Below the pieces are notes generated by a model that saw only the letters and a program-made list of their open reading frames with translations, was not told the origin of the DNA and made no database searches. 28,120 bases of DNA. Source: JBAZGG01 sp041653015. GTDB taxonomy: Bacteria; Bacillota_I; Bacilli_A; RFN20; CAG-826. The stretch's first letter is position 1. Each line of letters begins with the position of its first letter. The translations under genes and the position numbers were made by a program. This document shows, piece by piece, positions 7,291-15,130 of this stretch. The DNA is taken from assembly GCA_041653015.1 (NCBI GenBank), contig JBAZGG010000013.1, positions 1 through 28,120 of the forward strand. The letters run 5' to 3'.

Positions 7291-7902
7291 TTATGAACCT
7301 TCGAAAAGGAACAACTTTCTGATCGTTAAAAAGAAAACTTTAATATCAAGGCAAAAAGATAAATTTTTAGCATAGTATGCATCTAACTCGGCTTTTTGTT
7401 TTACTTCATGGTGGCGTCCATTAGTTTGCGCATATCCAGATAAACCCGGGCGCAAAGAGGTAGGATTTGGAAAATACTTATCTCGTTCAATAATTATGTC
7501 ATCTTCATTTATTGCCGCCGCGGGACGCGGACCAATTACGCTCATTTGACCAACAAAGATATTAAATATTTGGGGCAGCTCATCAATACTGGTTTTTCTT
7601 AGAAAAACGCCAAAGTTCGTTGACATAGCCCTTTGCTGTTCTTTTGTCATGTTGCTTGGCGGTATTTCCGGAGCATCAATTTTCATCGTTCTAAATTTAA
7701 GAATTCTAAAGACCTTCTTATCTCTCCCAATTCTTTTTTGGCAAAAAAAGACCGGACCTTTTGAAGTGCATACCACTAATATGCCAATGATGAAAAGGAA
7801 GGGAGTGAGAACAACAATTGCCAAAAAAGAAGTGAAAATGTCAAAGAGCCTTTTGAATAGAAAGTATATTTTTTGTTTCTTTGTAAAACCTTTGTTAGAC
7901 AT
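7291..7902 (-). CDS. Initiating undecaprenyl-phosphate sugar-1-phosphate transferase (small PglC/WcaJ C-domain type)
   Basis: The protein transfers a sugar-1-phosphate from a nucleotide sugar to undecaprenyl phosphate, starting repeat-unit assembly at the inner membrane face. At 203 residues it is the compact monotopic form of the bacterial sugar transferase family (PF02397). It has one N-terminal membrane helix around 22-45, 'KFRTM' (69-73), 'DELPQIFNI' (107-115) with the catalytic Asp-Glu pair, 'SVIGPRP' (121-127) and 'RPGLSGYAQTNGR' (151-163). It follows capG by 67 bp and is the last gene of the capE-capF-capG run, which makes UDP-FucNAc or a related UDP sugar a natural candidate substrate; that is inference. 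The ribosome binding site before the ATG at 7902 is weak. The stretch TTGATA-17-TAAAGT in the gap could be an internal promoter. Confidence 0.92.
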   Translation of the reverse strand: MSNKGFTKKQKIYFLFKRLFDIFTSFLAIVVLTPFLFIIGILVVCTSKGPVFFCQKRIGRDKKVFRILKFRTMKIDAPEIPPSNMTKEQQRAMSTNFGVFLRKTSIDELPQIFNIFVGQMSVIGPRPAAAINEDDIIIERDKYFPNPTSLRPGLSGYAQTNGRHHEVKQKAELDAYYAKNLSFCLDIKVFFLTIRKLFLFEGS

Positions 7903-7969
7903 ACTTGAGATACTTTATAACAATTCTTTTTTGCTATCAAGAAATTAATGTTAATAACAACTGCTCATT

Positions 7970-9097
7970 TTATTTCAGCCACGTCGTTTTGTTAACAATA
8001 TGAACATAACTTTGAATGATTCTAACGACTTTTATCGATACATCAGTGGCAACATAATCGGCAGGTAAAATTGAAATGGGCTTGTCCAAAGAAATCTTTA
8101 TCGCCAGATCTGCTGCAGCCAAAACATCACGACTTTTGATGCCTCCCACAACAATTGTACCGGCATCCAATCCTTCGGGGCGCTCGGTAGATGTTCTTAT
8201 AAGGACACCAGGAAATCCCAGGATTGCTGATTCCTCAGTTAATGTTCCGCTATCGCTCAAAACAAGCAAGGAATTAGCTTGTAATTTGACGTAATCAAAG
8301 AATCCAAGTGGTTTCACATTTTTCACCAATTGATGAAACTGTATTTTGCGATTTTCAATAAATTTTCGCGCTCTGGGGTGTGTCGAATAAATGATGGGCA
8401 CTTGATACTTCTCGGCTATTGCATTAATAGAGTTCACTAACTCTGCAAAATTACCCTCGATATCGACATTTTCTTCACGATGCGCAGATACAATAATATA
8501 CTTCTTTTTTTCAACTTTTAACTGACTAAGAATATCGCTTTTTTTGAGTATTTCAATATTTTTAGATATAACTTCGTGCATTGGAGAACCGGTTACAAAT
8601 ATTGTTTTCCCATCAATACCTTCAGATAACAAATAGTTACGCGAATTCTCAGTATAAGGCATGTTTATATCAGCGATATGGTCGATAATCGTGCGATTAA
8701 CCATTTCTGGAACATTCCAATCCCAGCATCGATTGCCAGCTTCCATATGGAAAATTGGTATTTTTAGACGCTTGGCAGAGATGGCTGCAAGTGCTGAATT
8801 TGTATCGCCCAAAATCAATAAAGCGTCTGGCTTAAGTTCGCTCAAAAGTTTATAACTTTTAGCTATAACATTTCCAATCGTTTCCCCAAGATTCTCTCCT
8901 GCACTATTTAAATAGTAATCTGGCGCCCTTAGATTCAAATCTTCAAAGAAAATTTGATTTAGTTCGTAGTCATAGTTCTGCCCAGTATGAATAAGGATGT
9001 GATCGAAATATTTATCGCAGGCCTTTATTGTCTCGCTTAATCTAATGATTTCTGGTCTTGTGCCAATAATAGTTGCTACTTTATATTTGCTACTCAT
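7970..9097 (-). CDS. capG: UDP-N-acetyl sugar 2-epimerase of the L-FucNAc pathway
   Basis: CapG/WbjD/FnlC enzymes epimerise C2 of UDP-2-acetamido-2,6-dideoxy-L-talose to give UDP-L-FucNAc. The protein has the UDP-GlcNAc 2-epimerase fold: 'IGTRPEIIRLS' near the N-terminus, 'GDTNSALAA', 'HMEAGNRCWDWNVPEMVNR' and 'SDSGTLTEES'. The 'GNRC...VPEMVNR' form and the position directly after capE and capF support CapG rather than the housekeeping WecB/MnaA enzyme. I chose the ATG at 9097 (375 aa): it overlaps the capF stop and has GAGGAGG nine bases upstream inside the end of capF, a strong sign of translational coupling. The frame extends upstream to an ATG at 9142, but those 15 residues lie wholly inside capF. 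Confidence 0.9.
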   Translation of the reverse strand: MSSKYKVATIIGTRPEIIRLSETIKACDKYFDHILIHTGQNYDYELNQIFFEDLNLRAPDYYLNSAGENLGETIGNVIAKSYKLLSELKPDALLILGDTNSALAAISAKRLKIPIFHMEAGNRCWDWNVPEMVNRTIIDHIADINMPYTENSRNYLLSEGIDGKTIFVTGSPMHEVISKNIEILKKSDILSQLKVEKKKYIIVSAHREENVDIEGNFAELVNSINAIAEKYQVPIIYSTHPRARKFIENRKIQFHQLVKNVKPLGFFDYVKLQANSLLVLSDSGTLTEESAILGFPGVLIRTSTERPEGLDAGTIVVGGIKSRDVLAAADLAIKISLDKPISILPADYVATDVSIKVVRIIQSYVHIVNKTTWLK

Positions 9098-10211
9098 ATT
9101 TTTCGACCTCCTCATAATAAGTGTCAGGATTCTCTTTATCATAAATATCGCTAGCCCATATAATTGTCACGGAGTCAGTTATGCCAATATTCTTAATCGA
9201 ATGAGCATATCCGGGCGGAATATCTATAACTTGTATCTCGCTATCTTCAACTTGATATACATATACATCTTTGGTGCCAATTTTTCTAAATTTAATTTCA
9301 CATTTGCCATTAACGACAACAAATTTTTCGTTCTTTGTGTGATGGTAGTGATTGCCTTTGGTAATTCCTGGTTTTGAGACATTAACAGAGATCTGTCCGT
9401 TAGTCAAGGTTTTGAATAATTCAGTAAACGATCCGCGATCATCATTGTTCATTCCAAGATTATATGATAATTTATCTATGCCATAATAACTTAAAAATGT
9501 CGCGTATAATTTGCGATCAAAGTCAGTTTCAAAATTAGGCATAAACAAACTTTTTCGCGTGTTTTTAAAACCATAAAGTCTGTCGGCGAGCGAGCCTAAT
9601 GAAAGACTATACGTGGGTCCGACTTCCCTTATTTCCTTAGTGTAGGAGGTTTTTCTTTCGGAAACACATCGCATGAATTCTTTTACTACATCGTCAACAT
9701 AAACGAGCTTAATGATATAGTCTTTATCTCTAATTTCGATTGGCAAATCGCATGCAATGTTATGACAAAATGTCGCTACTACCGAATTATAATTCGGTCT
9801 GCACCACTTTCCAAAAACATTAGTCAGACGATAGACAATGACTGGGAGATTTGTTTTCTCCATGACCTCAAAAAGATATTCTTCAGCCATCCTTTTCGAC
9901 TTGCCATAATCGCTATCAAGTTCTGCTTGAGTAGATGAAGAAAACAAAATTGGAATAGATTTTTTACTTCTTACAATCAAATCCACCATTCTTTTCGTAA
10001 AATTAGTGTTTCCATTATAAAACTCATCATAATTCAATGGACGATTAATACCAGCAAGATGAATTACGAAATCCGCAGAATTAATATAACCGATTAAATC
10101 ATCTTCGCTCTTGTTAATATCATAAGACATAACGCTGAAACCCTTGCTTTTCAGCAACACGCAAAGATTCTGTCCAATAAATCCTTCGGAACCTGTAACT
10201 AATATATTCAT
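9090..10211 (-). CDS. capF: Bifunctional UDP-2-acetamido-2,6-dideoxy-hexulose 3-epimerase / C4-reductase
   Basis: CapF (also WbjC, FnlB) is the second enzyme of UDP-L-FucNAc synthesis. The 373-residue protein has the two expected domains. The N-terminal SDR reductase shows 'TGSEGFIG' at residues 6-13 and 'YGKSK' as the YxxxK motif, around residues 102-106. The C-terminal cupin, which performs C3 epimerisation, shows 'DDRGSFTELFKT', the metal-binding 'GNHYHHTKNEKF' and 'PPGYAHSIKN'. This architecture matches S. aureus CapF. It starts 4 bp after capE with only a distant GGAG within the capE end as ribosome binding site, so it likely depends on capE translation. Its own end contains the capG ribosome binding site. 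The product is reduced UDP-L-6-deoxy-talose-NAc, passed to CapG. Confidence 0.93.
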   Translation of the reverse strand: MNILVTGSEGFIGQNLCVLLKSKGFSVMSYDINKSEDDLIGYINSADFVIHLAGINRPLNYDEFYNGNTNFTKRMVDLIVRSKKSIPILFSSSTQAELDSDYGKSKRMAEEYLFEVMEKTNLPVIVYRLTNVFGKWCRPNYNSVVATFCHNIACDLPIEIRDKDYIIKLVYVDDVVKEFMRCVSERKTSYTKEIREVGPTYSLSLGSLADRLYGFKNTRKSLFMPNFETDFDRKLYATFLSYYGIDKLSYNLGMNNDDRGSFTELFKTLTNGQISVNVSKPGITKGNHYHHTKNEKFVVVNGKCEIKFRKIGTKDVYVYQVEDSEIQVIDIPPGYAHSIKNIGITDSVTIIWASDIYDKENPDTYYEEVEKYE

Positions 10212-10215
10212 ATTA

Positions 10216-11217
10216 TTATTTGAATAGCTCCAACCTCAGCAGTTGCTTTTTCATTCCTTCAATATCGAGTCTATCGGTGTTATGCGAAGTATACTGAGTA
10301 TCCATGTTATATTTGATATCGCCTTCCGAAAAATATTTGCTGTAATTTAAGTCTCGATTGTCGGCTCTAATCCGATAAAAGCCATTCAAATCTTCTGCTC
10401 TCAGCATCTCTTCAGAGGTTACAAGAACCTCATATAACTTTTCGCCATGTCGCGTGCCAATATATGCTTTGCCTACTTTTGATTTAGTAAGCGAAAGAAC
10501 AGCATCAGCCAATACATCGATGGTTGCCGCCGGAGATTTTTGAACGAAAAGATCTCCTTGCTCTCCATGTTCAAAGGCATATAGAACAAGATTAACGGCA
10601 TCTTCAAGAGTCATCATAAATCTTGTCATTTTTGGATTGGTAATTGTTAGAGGTTTGCCATTATGAATTTGATCAAGAAATAAAGGTATCACACTCCCCC
10701 TGCTCGCCATAACATTGCCATATCGAGTTAAACAAAGAATGGTGTCTTCTTCTCCAAGTTGGCGAGACCGTGCGATTACGTTTTTTTCCATTAAAGCTTT
10801 GGTGGTGCCCATTGCGTTTATTGGGTAGGCAGCTTTATCAGTAGATAAAAAAATTGCCTTTTTGATTTTATTATCGACACAAGCAGTAATAACATTGTCA
10901 CTTCCGATAACATTTGTTTTAACCGCTTCCATAGGGTAAAACTCACAAGAAGGTACTTGTTTCAATGCTGCGGCATGAAAGACATAGTCAACGCCCTTGA
11001 ACGCATCTCGTATAGAACCATAATCTCTAACATCGCCAATGAAAAATTTAAGTTTTGGATTATTATATTGTTTTCGCATTTCATCTTGCTTTTTTTCGTC
11101 GCGGGACAAAATGCGGATTTCTTTGATATCGGAATCTAGAAACTTCGATGCAACAGCATGGCCAAACGATCCAGTTCCTCCAGTTATTAATAAGACTTTA
11201 CCTTTCATAGACATCAT
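10216..11217 (-). CDS. capE: UDP-N-acetylglucosamine 4,6-dehydratase / 5-epimerase
   Basis: CapE (WbjB, FnlA) starts the L-FucNAc pathway from UDP-GlcNAc by 4,6-dehydration with C5 inversion. The 333-residue protein has 'TGGTGSFG' at 12-19, 'STDKAAYPINAMGTTKALMEK' as the core region around 125-145, and Met136-x3-Lys140 where most SDR enzymes have Tyr-x3-Lys. That Met-x3-Lys feature is typical of CapE and separates it from PseB-type dehydratases. AAAAGGAG precedes the first ATG by five bases; the ATG at 11214 is an equally good start, spaced eight bases. It is the first gene of the capE-capF-capG-sugar transferase operon and diverges from the GT2 gene across 144 bp that hold candidate promoters for both directions. 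Confidence 0.95.
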   Translation of the reverse strand: MMSMKGKVLLITGGTGSFGHAVASKFLDSDIKEIRILSRDEKKQDEMRKQYNNPKLKFFIGDVRDYGSIRDAFKGVDYVFHAAALKQVPSCEFYPMEAVKTNVIGSDNVITACVDNKIKKAIFLSTDKAAYPINAMGTTKALMEKNVIARSRQLGEEDTILCLTRYGNVMASRGSVIPLFLDQIHNGKPLTITNPKMTRFMMTLEDAVNLVLYAFEHGEQGDLFVQKSPAATIDVLADAVLSLTKSKVGKAYIGTRHGEKLYEVLVTSEEMLRAEDLNGFYRIRADNRDLNYSKYFSEGDIKYNMDTQYTSHNTDRLDIEGMKKQLLRLELFK

Positions 11218-11253
11218 TGGGTCTCCTTTTCCGACTATGTTTCTAATCGTTTT

Positions 11254-11273
11254 AATTATAACAACTTATAATT
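11254..11273. promoter_or_regulatory. Inverted repeat over the -10 elements of the capE promoter region
   Basis: The sequence AATTATAA-CAAC-TTATAATT is a perfect 8-bp inverted repeat with a 4-base spacer. On the minus strand it contains TATAAT (11255-11260), 37 bases before the capE ATG, and TATAAG (11265-11270). The latter is preceded after 18 bases by TTGATG (11289-11294), a fair -35. The symmetry may mark an operator or may just be two overlapping AT-rich -10 boxes. Confidence 0.4.
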
Positions 11274-11349
11274 GTTTGCACATACAAACATCAAAAAGAC
11301 AAAAGTTTTGGACGCTTAATTCTCCCTTTATTGCATTAACAAATTAAGG

Positions 11350-11355
11350 TACAAT
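11350..11355 (+). promoter_or_regulatory. Candidate -10 box giving a nearly leaderless GT2 transcript
   Basis: TACAAT lies only six bases before the GT2 ATG at 11362, so transcription would begin at or next to the start codon. There is no convincing -35 at 16-18 bases, and an AAGG 12 bases before the ATG could act as a weak ribosome binding site for a longer transcript. Confidence 0.25.
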
Positions 11356-11361
11356 TTAATC

Positions 11362-12117
11362 ATGATTGAACAAGATTTGGTTTCGATAATTACGCCAATG
11401 TTTAATAGTGAGAAATACATTGCGCAAACAATTGAGTCCGTAATATCTCAAACATATAAGAATTGGGAAATGATTATTGTCGATGACTATTCGTCTGACA
11501 CCAGTAGTGAAATTGCCAAGCGTTTTGTTGCGATCGACAAAAGAATTCGCTTAATCATGTGCGACGCAAAATCGGAAAATGGCCCAATTGATGTAAGAAA
11601 TAGAGCAATAAAAGAAGCCCGCGGCCAGTATATTGCTTTTCTTGATAGCGATGACTATTGGGATAGTAATAAATTAGAAAAACAAATAATGTTTATGAAG
11701 TCCAATGATGTTGCTTTTTCTTATAGCGACTTTAGGGTCTATGGTGAAAAAAAGAAAAAAGTAATGTCTATTCATCGCAATCCGCCAAAAATGTCTTATC
11801 GCGATTTATGCAAGACAAATAGAATAGGCTGTTTAACGGTTGTTTATAATGCGGAAAAATTGGGTAAAATATTAATGGTTGACGCGCCCAAAAGAGAGGA
11901 CTATGCAACATGGCTGTTCATTCTAAAAAAAGTCGATTTTGCATATAATGTTGGAGAATGCTTGGCTACATACCGAGTTCACAATAAGTCATTTTCATCA
12001 AATAAAATCACGCTGATAAAATATCATTGGCGTGTGTATCGCATAAATGAAAAAATGAGCTTTTGCAAATCGCTATACTTTATACTGCATACAATTTTGC
12101 ACAAATTATTGGAATAA
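11362..12117 (+). CDS. Family 2 glycosyltransferase
   Basis: This 251-residue cytoplasmic GT-A enzyme should add one sugar of the repeat unit from a nucleotide-sugar donor. It opens with 'VSIITPMFNSEKYI', then 'IIVDDYSSD' (38-46) for nucleotide binding, the metal-binding DxD as 'FLDSDDYW' (93-100) and an acceptor-side 'REDYATW' in place of the classic ED motif. The overall arrangement resembles TuaG-like short GT2 enzymes. The C-terminus has a hydrophobic, basic stretch that could touch the membrane. It is the first gene of a four-gene plus-strand island between two minus-strand operons, and 131 bp separate it from the next gene. The donor and acceptor cannot be told from sequence. Confidence 0.9.
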   Translation: MIEQDLVSIITPMFNSEKYIAQTIESVISQTYKNWEMIIVDDYSSDTSSEIAKRFVAIDKRIRLIMCDAKSENGPIDVRNRAIKEARGQYIAFLDSDDYWDSNKLEKQIMFMKSNDVAFSYSDFRVYGEKKKKVMSIHRNPPKMSYRDLCKTNRIGCLTVVYNAEKLGKILMVDAPKREDYATWLFILKKVDFAYNVGECLATYRVHNKSFSSNKITLIKYHWRVYRINEKMSFCKSLYFILHTILHKLLE

Positions 12118-12181
12118 ATTTGTACTCGTTATTTGAGTAATTCCTTGGCATTTGAACAATGACAAATATCGCTTATATTGT

Positions 12182-12210
12182 TTGCCACTTTTTATATAAG
12201 TGTGTACTAT
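12182..12210 (+). promoter_or_regulatory. Candidate promoter for the GT4-acetyltransferase-GT genes
   Basis: TTGCCA (12182-12187) and TACTAT (12205-12210) are separated by exactly 17 bases and end 38 bases before the GT4 ATG. The -35 matches five of six consensus bases and the -10 four of six. It is the best-spaced promoter candidate in the window. Confidence 0.45.
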
Positions 12211-12248
12211 TAATTTTACGCATTGAATAAAAGAAGAGAGTTGCGAAT

Positions 12249-13328
12249 ATGAATAATAAAATATGCTTTGTCATTCAGTCCTTGGACGTAGGAGGTTCTT
12301 CGAAAGTCGTTTTCGATATTCTGTCCCAACTGGCACCAAATAAGAACCTCGATTTATTTCTTATTGTGTTTTTTAATTCTATCGATGAGCGCTATGTTTC
12401 ATTGTTGCGCGATGAAAGAATTCACGCATATATTTTAAATAAAAAACAGATTATTGATCGTGATTTTGAGATTCAATTGAAAAAAGTTGTACAAGACATT
12501 TCGCCTGACATTATCAGTTCCCACTTAACTTGTACATTTTACCTCAACAAATTTTTAGATTACGATAAAACGCATCTATTTCATACGATACACAATAAGC
12601 CTCAAGCAGATTTGCCTTTTATTTATCGACTTTTTTTACGCAAAAACATTCAGAGCGGCAAAATCAAACTGATAGGTTGCTCTAAAAAAGTCGCTGAAGA
12701 ATCGCAGGCCTTTTATGGTGTGCCAGTACAGTCAATTCAAAATGGTATTGATGCGAGACAAATACTTAAGAAAGATATTGCTTTAGCAAAATATGATTTT
12801 CTATGTATTGGAAGAATGACAAAGATTAAGCGATTTGAAGATTGCGTTAAAGCATTCTATTTAGTCTACAAAAACAACAATAATTTGAAACTGTGTTTAT
12901 GCGGATATGGAAAAACAAAGAAAAGAGTGTTGAGGCTCATTAGCCACCTTGGACTTAATAATAACATTGATGTCTATGGCGCCGACATGGATGTTGGAGA
13001 ACTATATCAGAACTCAAAATGTTTTGTCTTATTTTCTTCAAGAGAAGGAGCTCCAATAGTAATACTCGAGGCAATGTCTTATGGATTGCCAATTATTGCA
13101 AGCGATGTTAATGGGGTTTCCGATTTCGTAAAAGAAGGCGTGAATGGCTATTTATTTAAATGCAAAGACCTCTATGCCGCTTCGAATTTTATGGAAAAAA
13201 TTATTCATGATGAAAGCATATCCAATCGCTTATCTCTTAATTCATTGGATTTAATCAAGAATTTTTCCGCAGAAAGAATGGCCCAACAATATTTACGCGC
13301 CTTCATTGATGCGAAAGATCAAAAGTAA
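12249..13328 (+). CDS. Family 4 glycosyltransferase
   Basis: This is a 359-residue GT-B fold retaining glycosyltransferase. The N-terminal domain starts with a 'QSLDVGGSSKV' glycine loop (10-20). The C-terminal donor domain begins near 'CIGRMTKIKRFED' (186-198) and holds the Glu-x7-Glu motif 'EGAPIVILE' (Glu266 and Glu274) followed by 'PIIASDVNGV'. No membrane segment is visible. AAGAGAG about eight bases upstream serves as ribosome binding site. It precedes the acetyltransferase and another glycosyltransferase on the same strand, so the three probably share the promoter at 12182-12210. Several capsule-type GT4 proteins of this form add amino or deoxy sugars, but the donor here is unknown. 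Confidence 0.9.
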   Translation: MNNKICFVIQSLDVGGSSKVVFDILSQLAPNKNLDLFLIVFFNSIDERYVSLLRDERIHAYILNKKQIIDRDFEIQLKKVVQDISPDIISSHLTCTFYLNKFLDYDKTHLFHTIHNKPQADLPFIYRLFLRKNIQSGKIKLIGCSKKVAEESQAFYGVPVQSIQNGIDARQILKKDIALAKYDFLCIGRMTKIKRFEDCVKAFYLVYKNNNNLKLCLCGYGKTKKRVLRLISHLGLNNNIDVYGADMDVGELYQNSKCFVLFSSREGAPIVILEAMSYGLPIIASDVNGVSDFVKEGVNGYLFKCKDLYAASNFMEKIIHDESISNRLSLNSLDLIKNFSAERMAQQYLRAFIDAKDQK

Positions 13329-13334
13329 TATATT

Positions 13335-13415
13335 ATGACGAGGATTCAAAGAGGATTAATCAGTATGATGAATTCACCAGTAATAAATGATTATACGAGG
13401 TGGCAAAAAAAGTGA
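13335..13415 (+). CDS. Possible 26-codon mini-ORF coupled to the acetyltransferase start
   Basis: An ATG at 13335 opens a short frame ending at TGA 13413-13415; a second pair of ATGs at 13365 and 13368 follows GAGG after about 10 bases and would give 16 residues or fewer. The TGA overlaps the likely GTG start of the acetyltransferase as GTGA, so translation of the mini-ORF could feed ribosomes to that weak start. The peptide (ends 'NDYTRWQKK') matches nothing I know. It may be a leader, a remnant or chance. Confidence 0.25.
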   Translation: MTRIQRGLISMMNSPVINDYTRWQKK

Positions 13416-13942
13416 AAATTCCGAATCTCAAATTATTTATTTTAAGGAAGAAATATTTGCGCCAAATGACGAGCCATGGTACGGATGTATATGTATCCGC
13501 TCCATCTTTTGGCAGTTTTTCCAATGTCTCCTGTGGCAACAGAGTATATATAGGACCATACTCAAATTTTATAGCCCTGCTATCCAATATAACTATCGGT
13601 AATGATGTAATCATTGCTCCAGAGGTAATGATCATTACTGGAAACCACAGATATGATTGGGTTGGAAGAACCATGTATTCCATAACAAACGCCGAGAAAA
13701 ATATTGACGATGATCTTCCAGTTATCATAGAAGATGATGTTTGGATTGGCGCAAGGTCAATAATACTTAAGGGTGTAACCATTGGTGAAGGATCGATAGT
13801 CGGGGCCGGGTCTATTGTGACAAAAAATGTCCCACCGTTTTCTATTGCTGCCGGTAATCCGGCAAGAGTAATCAAAAAGAGGTTTCAATCCGAAGAAGAT
13901 ATCGCTAATCACAAAAGAATAATGAAATTCCAGAAAAAATGA
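13412..13942 (+). CDS. Left-handed beta-helix (hexapeptide repeat) O-acetyltransferase
   Basis: The protein should acetylate a sugar hydroxyl, or perhaps an amino group, from acetyl-CoA. It consists mostly of hexapeptide repeats ('IGPYSNF', 'ITIGNDVIIAPEVMI', 'VIIEDDVWIGARSIIL', 'VTIGEGSIVGAGSIV') and ends with 'AAGNPARVIKKRF', as in WcaF/LacA-like enzymes. The catalytic histidine is probably in 'TGNHRYDW', residue 79 from the start used here. I chose GTG at 13412 (176 aa) because GAGGTGG lies eight bases upstream at 13397-13403. An in-frame GTG at 13400 is itself part of that ribosome binding site. The gene ends 4 bp before the next glycosyltransferase. No dedicated N-acetyltransferase for Fuc4N is visible in the window, so this enzyme is one candidate for that step, though O-acetylation is the more usual role. 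Confidence 0.88.
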   Translation: MKIPNLKLFILRKKYLRQMTSHGTDVYVSAPSFGSFSNVSCGNRVYIGPYSNFIALLSNITIGNDVIIAPEVMIITGNHRYDWVGRTMYSITNAEKNIDDDLPVIIEDDVWIGARSIILKGVTIGEGSIVGAGSIVTKNVPPFSIAAGNPARVIKKRFQSEEDIANHKRIMKFQKK

Positions 13943-13946
13943 ATTT

Positions 13947-15110
13947 ATGAAATACTACATGCATATCGGGAGCCTTGAATACAAAGGAAAAAGTGTTTAT
14001 AAAAGTCAGATTAATTATATATCAAGTGGGCAAGATTATTTTCGCAGACTGGTCGAGAAAATAAGTGAAACAAAGACAATATTTATAAACTCAGTAATTG
14101 AAACCGATAACCCTAGAGCAAAACCCTTTAATGAGGGCAATTATTTTGTATCATTCGTATCAAATTCTTTGCTGGTGAGAGTATTACAAACAAAATGGGC
14201 GATAATTAAAAACTATAGAAAAATGCCGTTTCAAGACAAATCAAATTCTGAAATTGTCATATTGTTAAATCAGCCATTAAGACCTTATCTTAAAGCGGCT
14301 TTCGAAATAAAGAAAGACTTCAAAAAAGCGCAAATAATTACCTTTATCCCCGACCTTCCGGAATATTCTAATCTATCGAGGCTTCCTTTGTTTATTAATT
14401 TTTTAAAAAAAATTGACAATTCTATTATATATAGACAACTTAAAAAAATTGATGCTTACGTTTTGTTTGCCGAAGCAATGGCAAAAATCTTGCCAAAACA
14501 TCCTTACACCACAATCGAAACAATTTCTGAAGCGGTATTATACGTTAAGGACAGCCAGGTTTCTTCAAATAAAAAGGTAATTCTTTATACTGGATCCTTA
14601 CATTCAAAATTTTCGGTTTTTGATTTTGCGTTTTCGCTATTGCCATTAATGGACGATAATGTGGTTTTTATTGTTGCGGGCAAAGGCGATGATTGCGAAA
14701 GACTCAGTAGTATGCCAAAAAACAAGGTTATTGCTCTTGGATATTTATCTCCCGAGGAAGTAATTGAATATCAGAAAGCAGCCGATGTTGTTGTGAACCC
14801 GAGATTGCCAGATAGCGGTTTGTACACGAACTATAGTTTCCCTTCGAAAATAACGGAATATCTTTCAAACTGTGGCATTGTGGCATGTCATAAGTTAGGT
14901 GGGGTTCCAAATGAATATGATTCTGTTCTATTTTATCCCGAGGAAGCAACAAGTTTATCTCTTGCAAAATTGTGCATTAAGCTCTGCTATCTTTCAAATG
15001 CAGATAGAGAAAACGCAAGAGCCAACAGCTCTCGTTTGTTGTCTTTAAAAACGGCAGAATATGCTGTTAAAAAACTATATGATTTGGAAGACTTACTTAA
15101 TAATAGATGA
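13947..15110 (+). CDS. GT4-like glycosyltransferase
   Basis: This 387-residue protein has a recognisable GT-B C-terminal domain: 'ILYTGSL' (212-218) at the start of the donor domain, 'FIVAGKGDD' (241-249), 'VVVNPR' (281-286) and 'SFPSKITEYLSNCG' (297-310), the usual place of the conserved acidic donor-binding residues. The N-terminal domain is not typical and I cannot match it to a characterised enzyme. The ATG lies 4 bp after the acetyltransferase stop without a strong ribosome binding site, suggesting coupled translation. It is the last gene of the plus-strand island and ends 20 bp from the convergent pyruvyltransferase gene; no terminator hairpin is visible there. It presumably adds one sugar of the repeat unit. 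Confidence 0.82.
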   Translation: MKYYMHIGSLEYKGKSVYKSQINYISSGQDYFRRLVEKISETKTIFINSVIETDNPRAKPFNEGNYFVSFVSNSLLVRVLQTKWAIIKNYRKMPFQDKSNSEIVILLNQPLRPYLKAAFEIKKDFKKAQIITFIPDLPEYSNLSRLPLFINFLKKIDNSIIYRQLKKIDAYVLFAEAMAKILPKHPYTTIETISEAVLYVKDSQVSSNKKVILYTGSLHSKFSVFDFAFSLLPLMDDNVVFIVAGKGDDCERLSSMPKNKVIALGYLSPEEVIEYQKAADVVVNPRLPDSGLYTNYSFPSKITEYLSNCGIVACHKLGGVPNEYDSVLFYPEEATSLSLAKLCIKLCYLSNADRENARANSSRLLSLKTAEYAVKKLYDLEDLLNNR

Positions 15111-15130
15111 TATGATATTGTCTGTTTATT

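Noticed and set aside
9098..9142. 15-codon upstream extension of capG
   Set aside because: It lies within capF, and the ATG at 9097 has GAGGAGG at the right distance and overlaps the capF stop.
12123..12139. TACTC/GAGTA hairpin after the GT2 gene as a terminator
   Set aside because: The stem is only 5 bp with a 7-base loop and no T-run follows.
13360..13875. 171-codon open frame antisense to the acetyltransferase
   Set aside because: It mirrors the hexapeptide-repeat gene, whose motifs are unmistakable; regular repeats often leave the antisense frame open.
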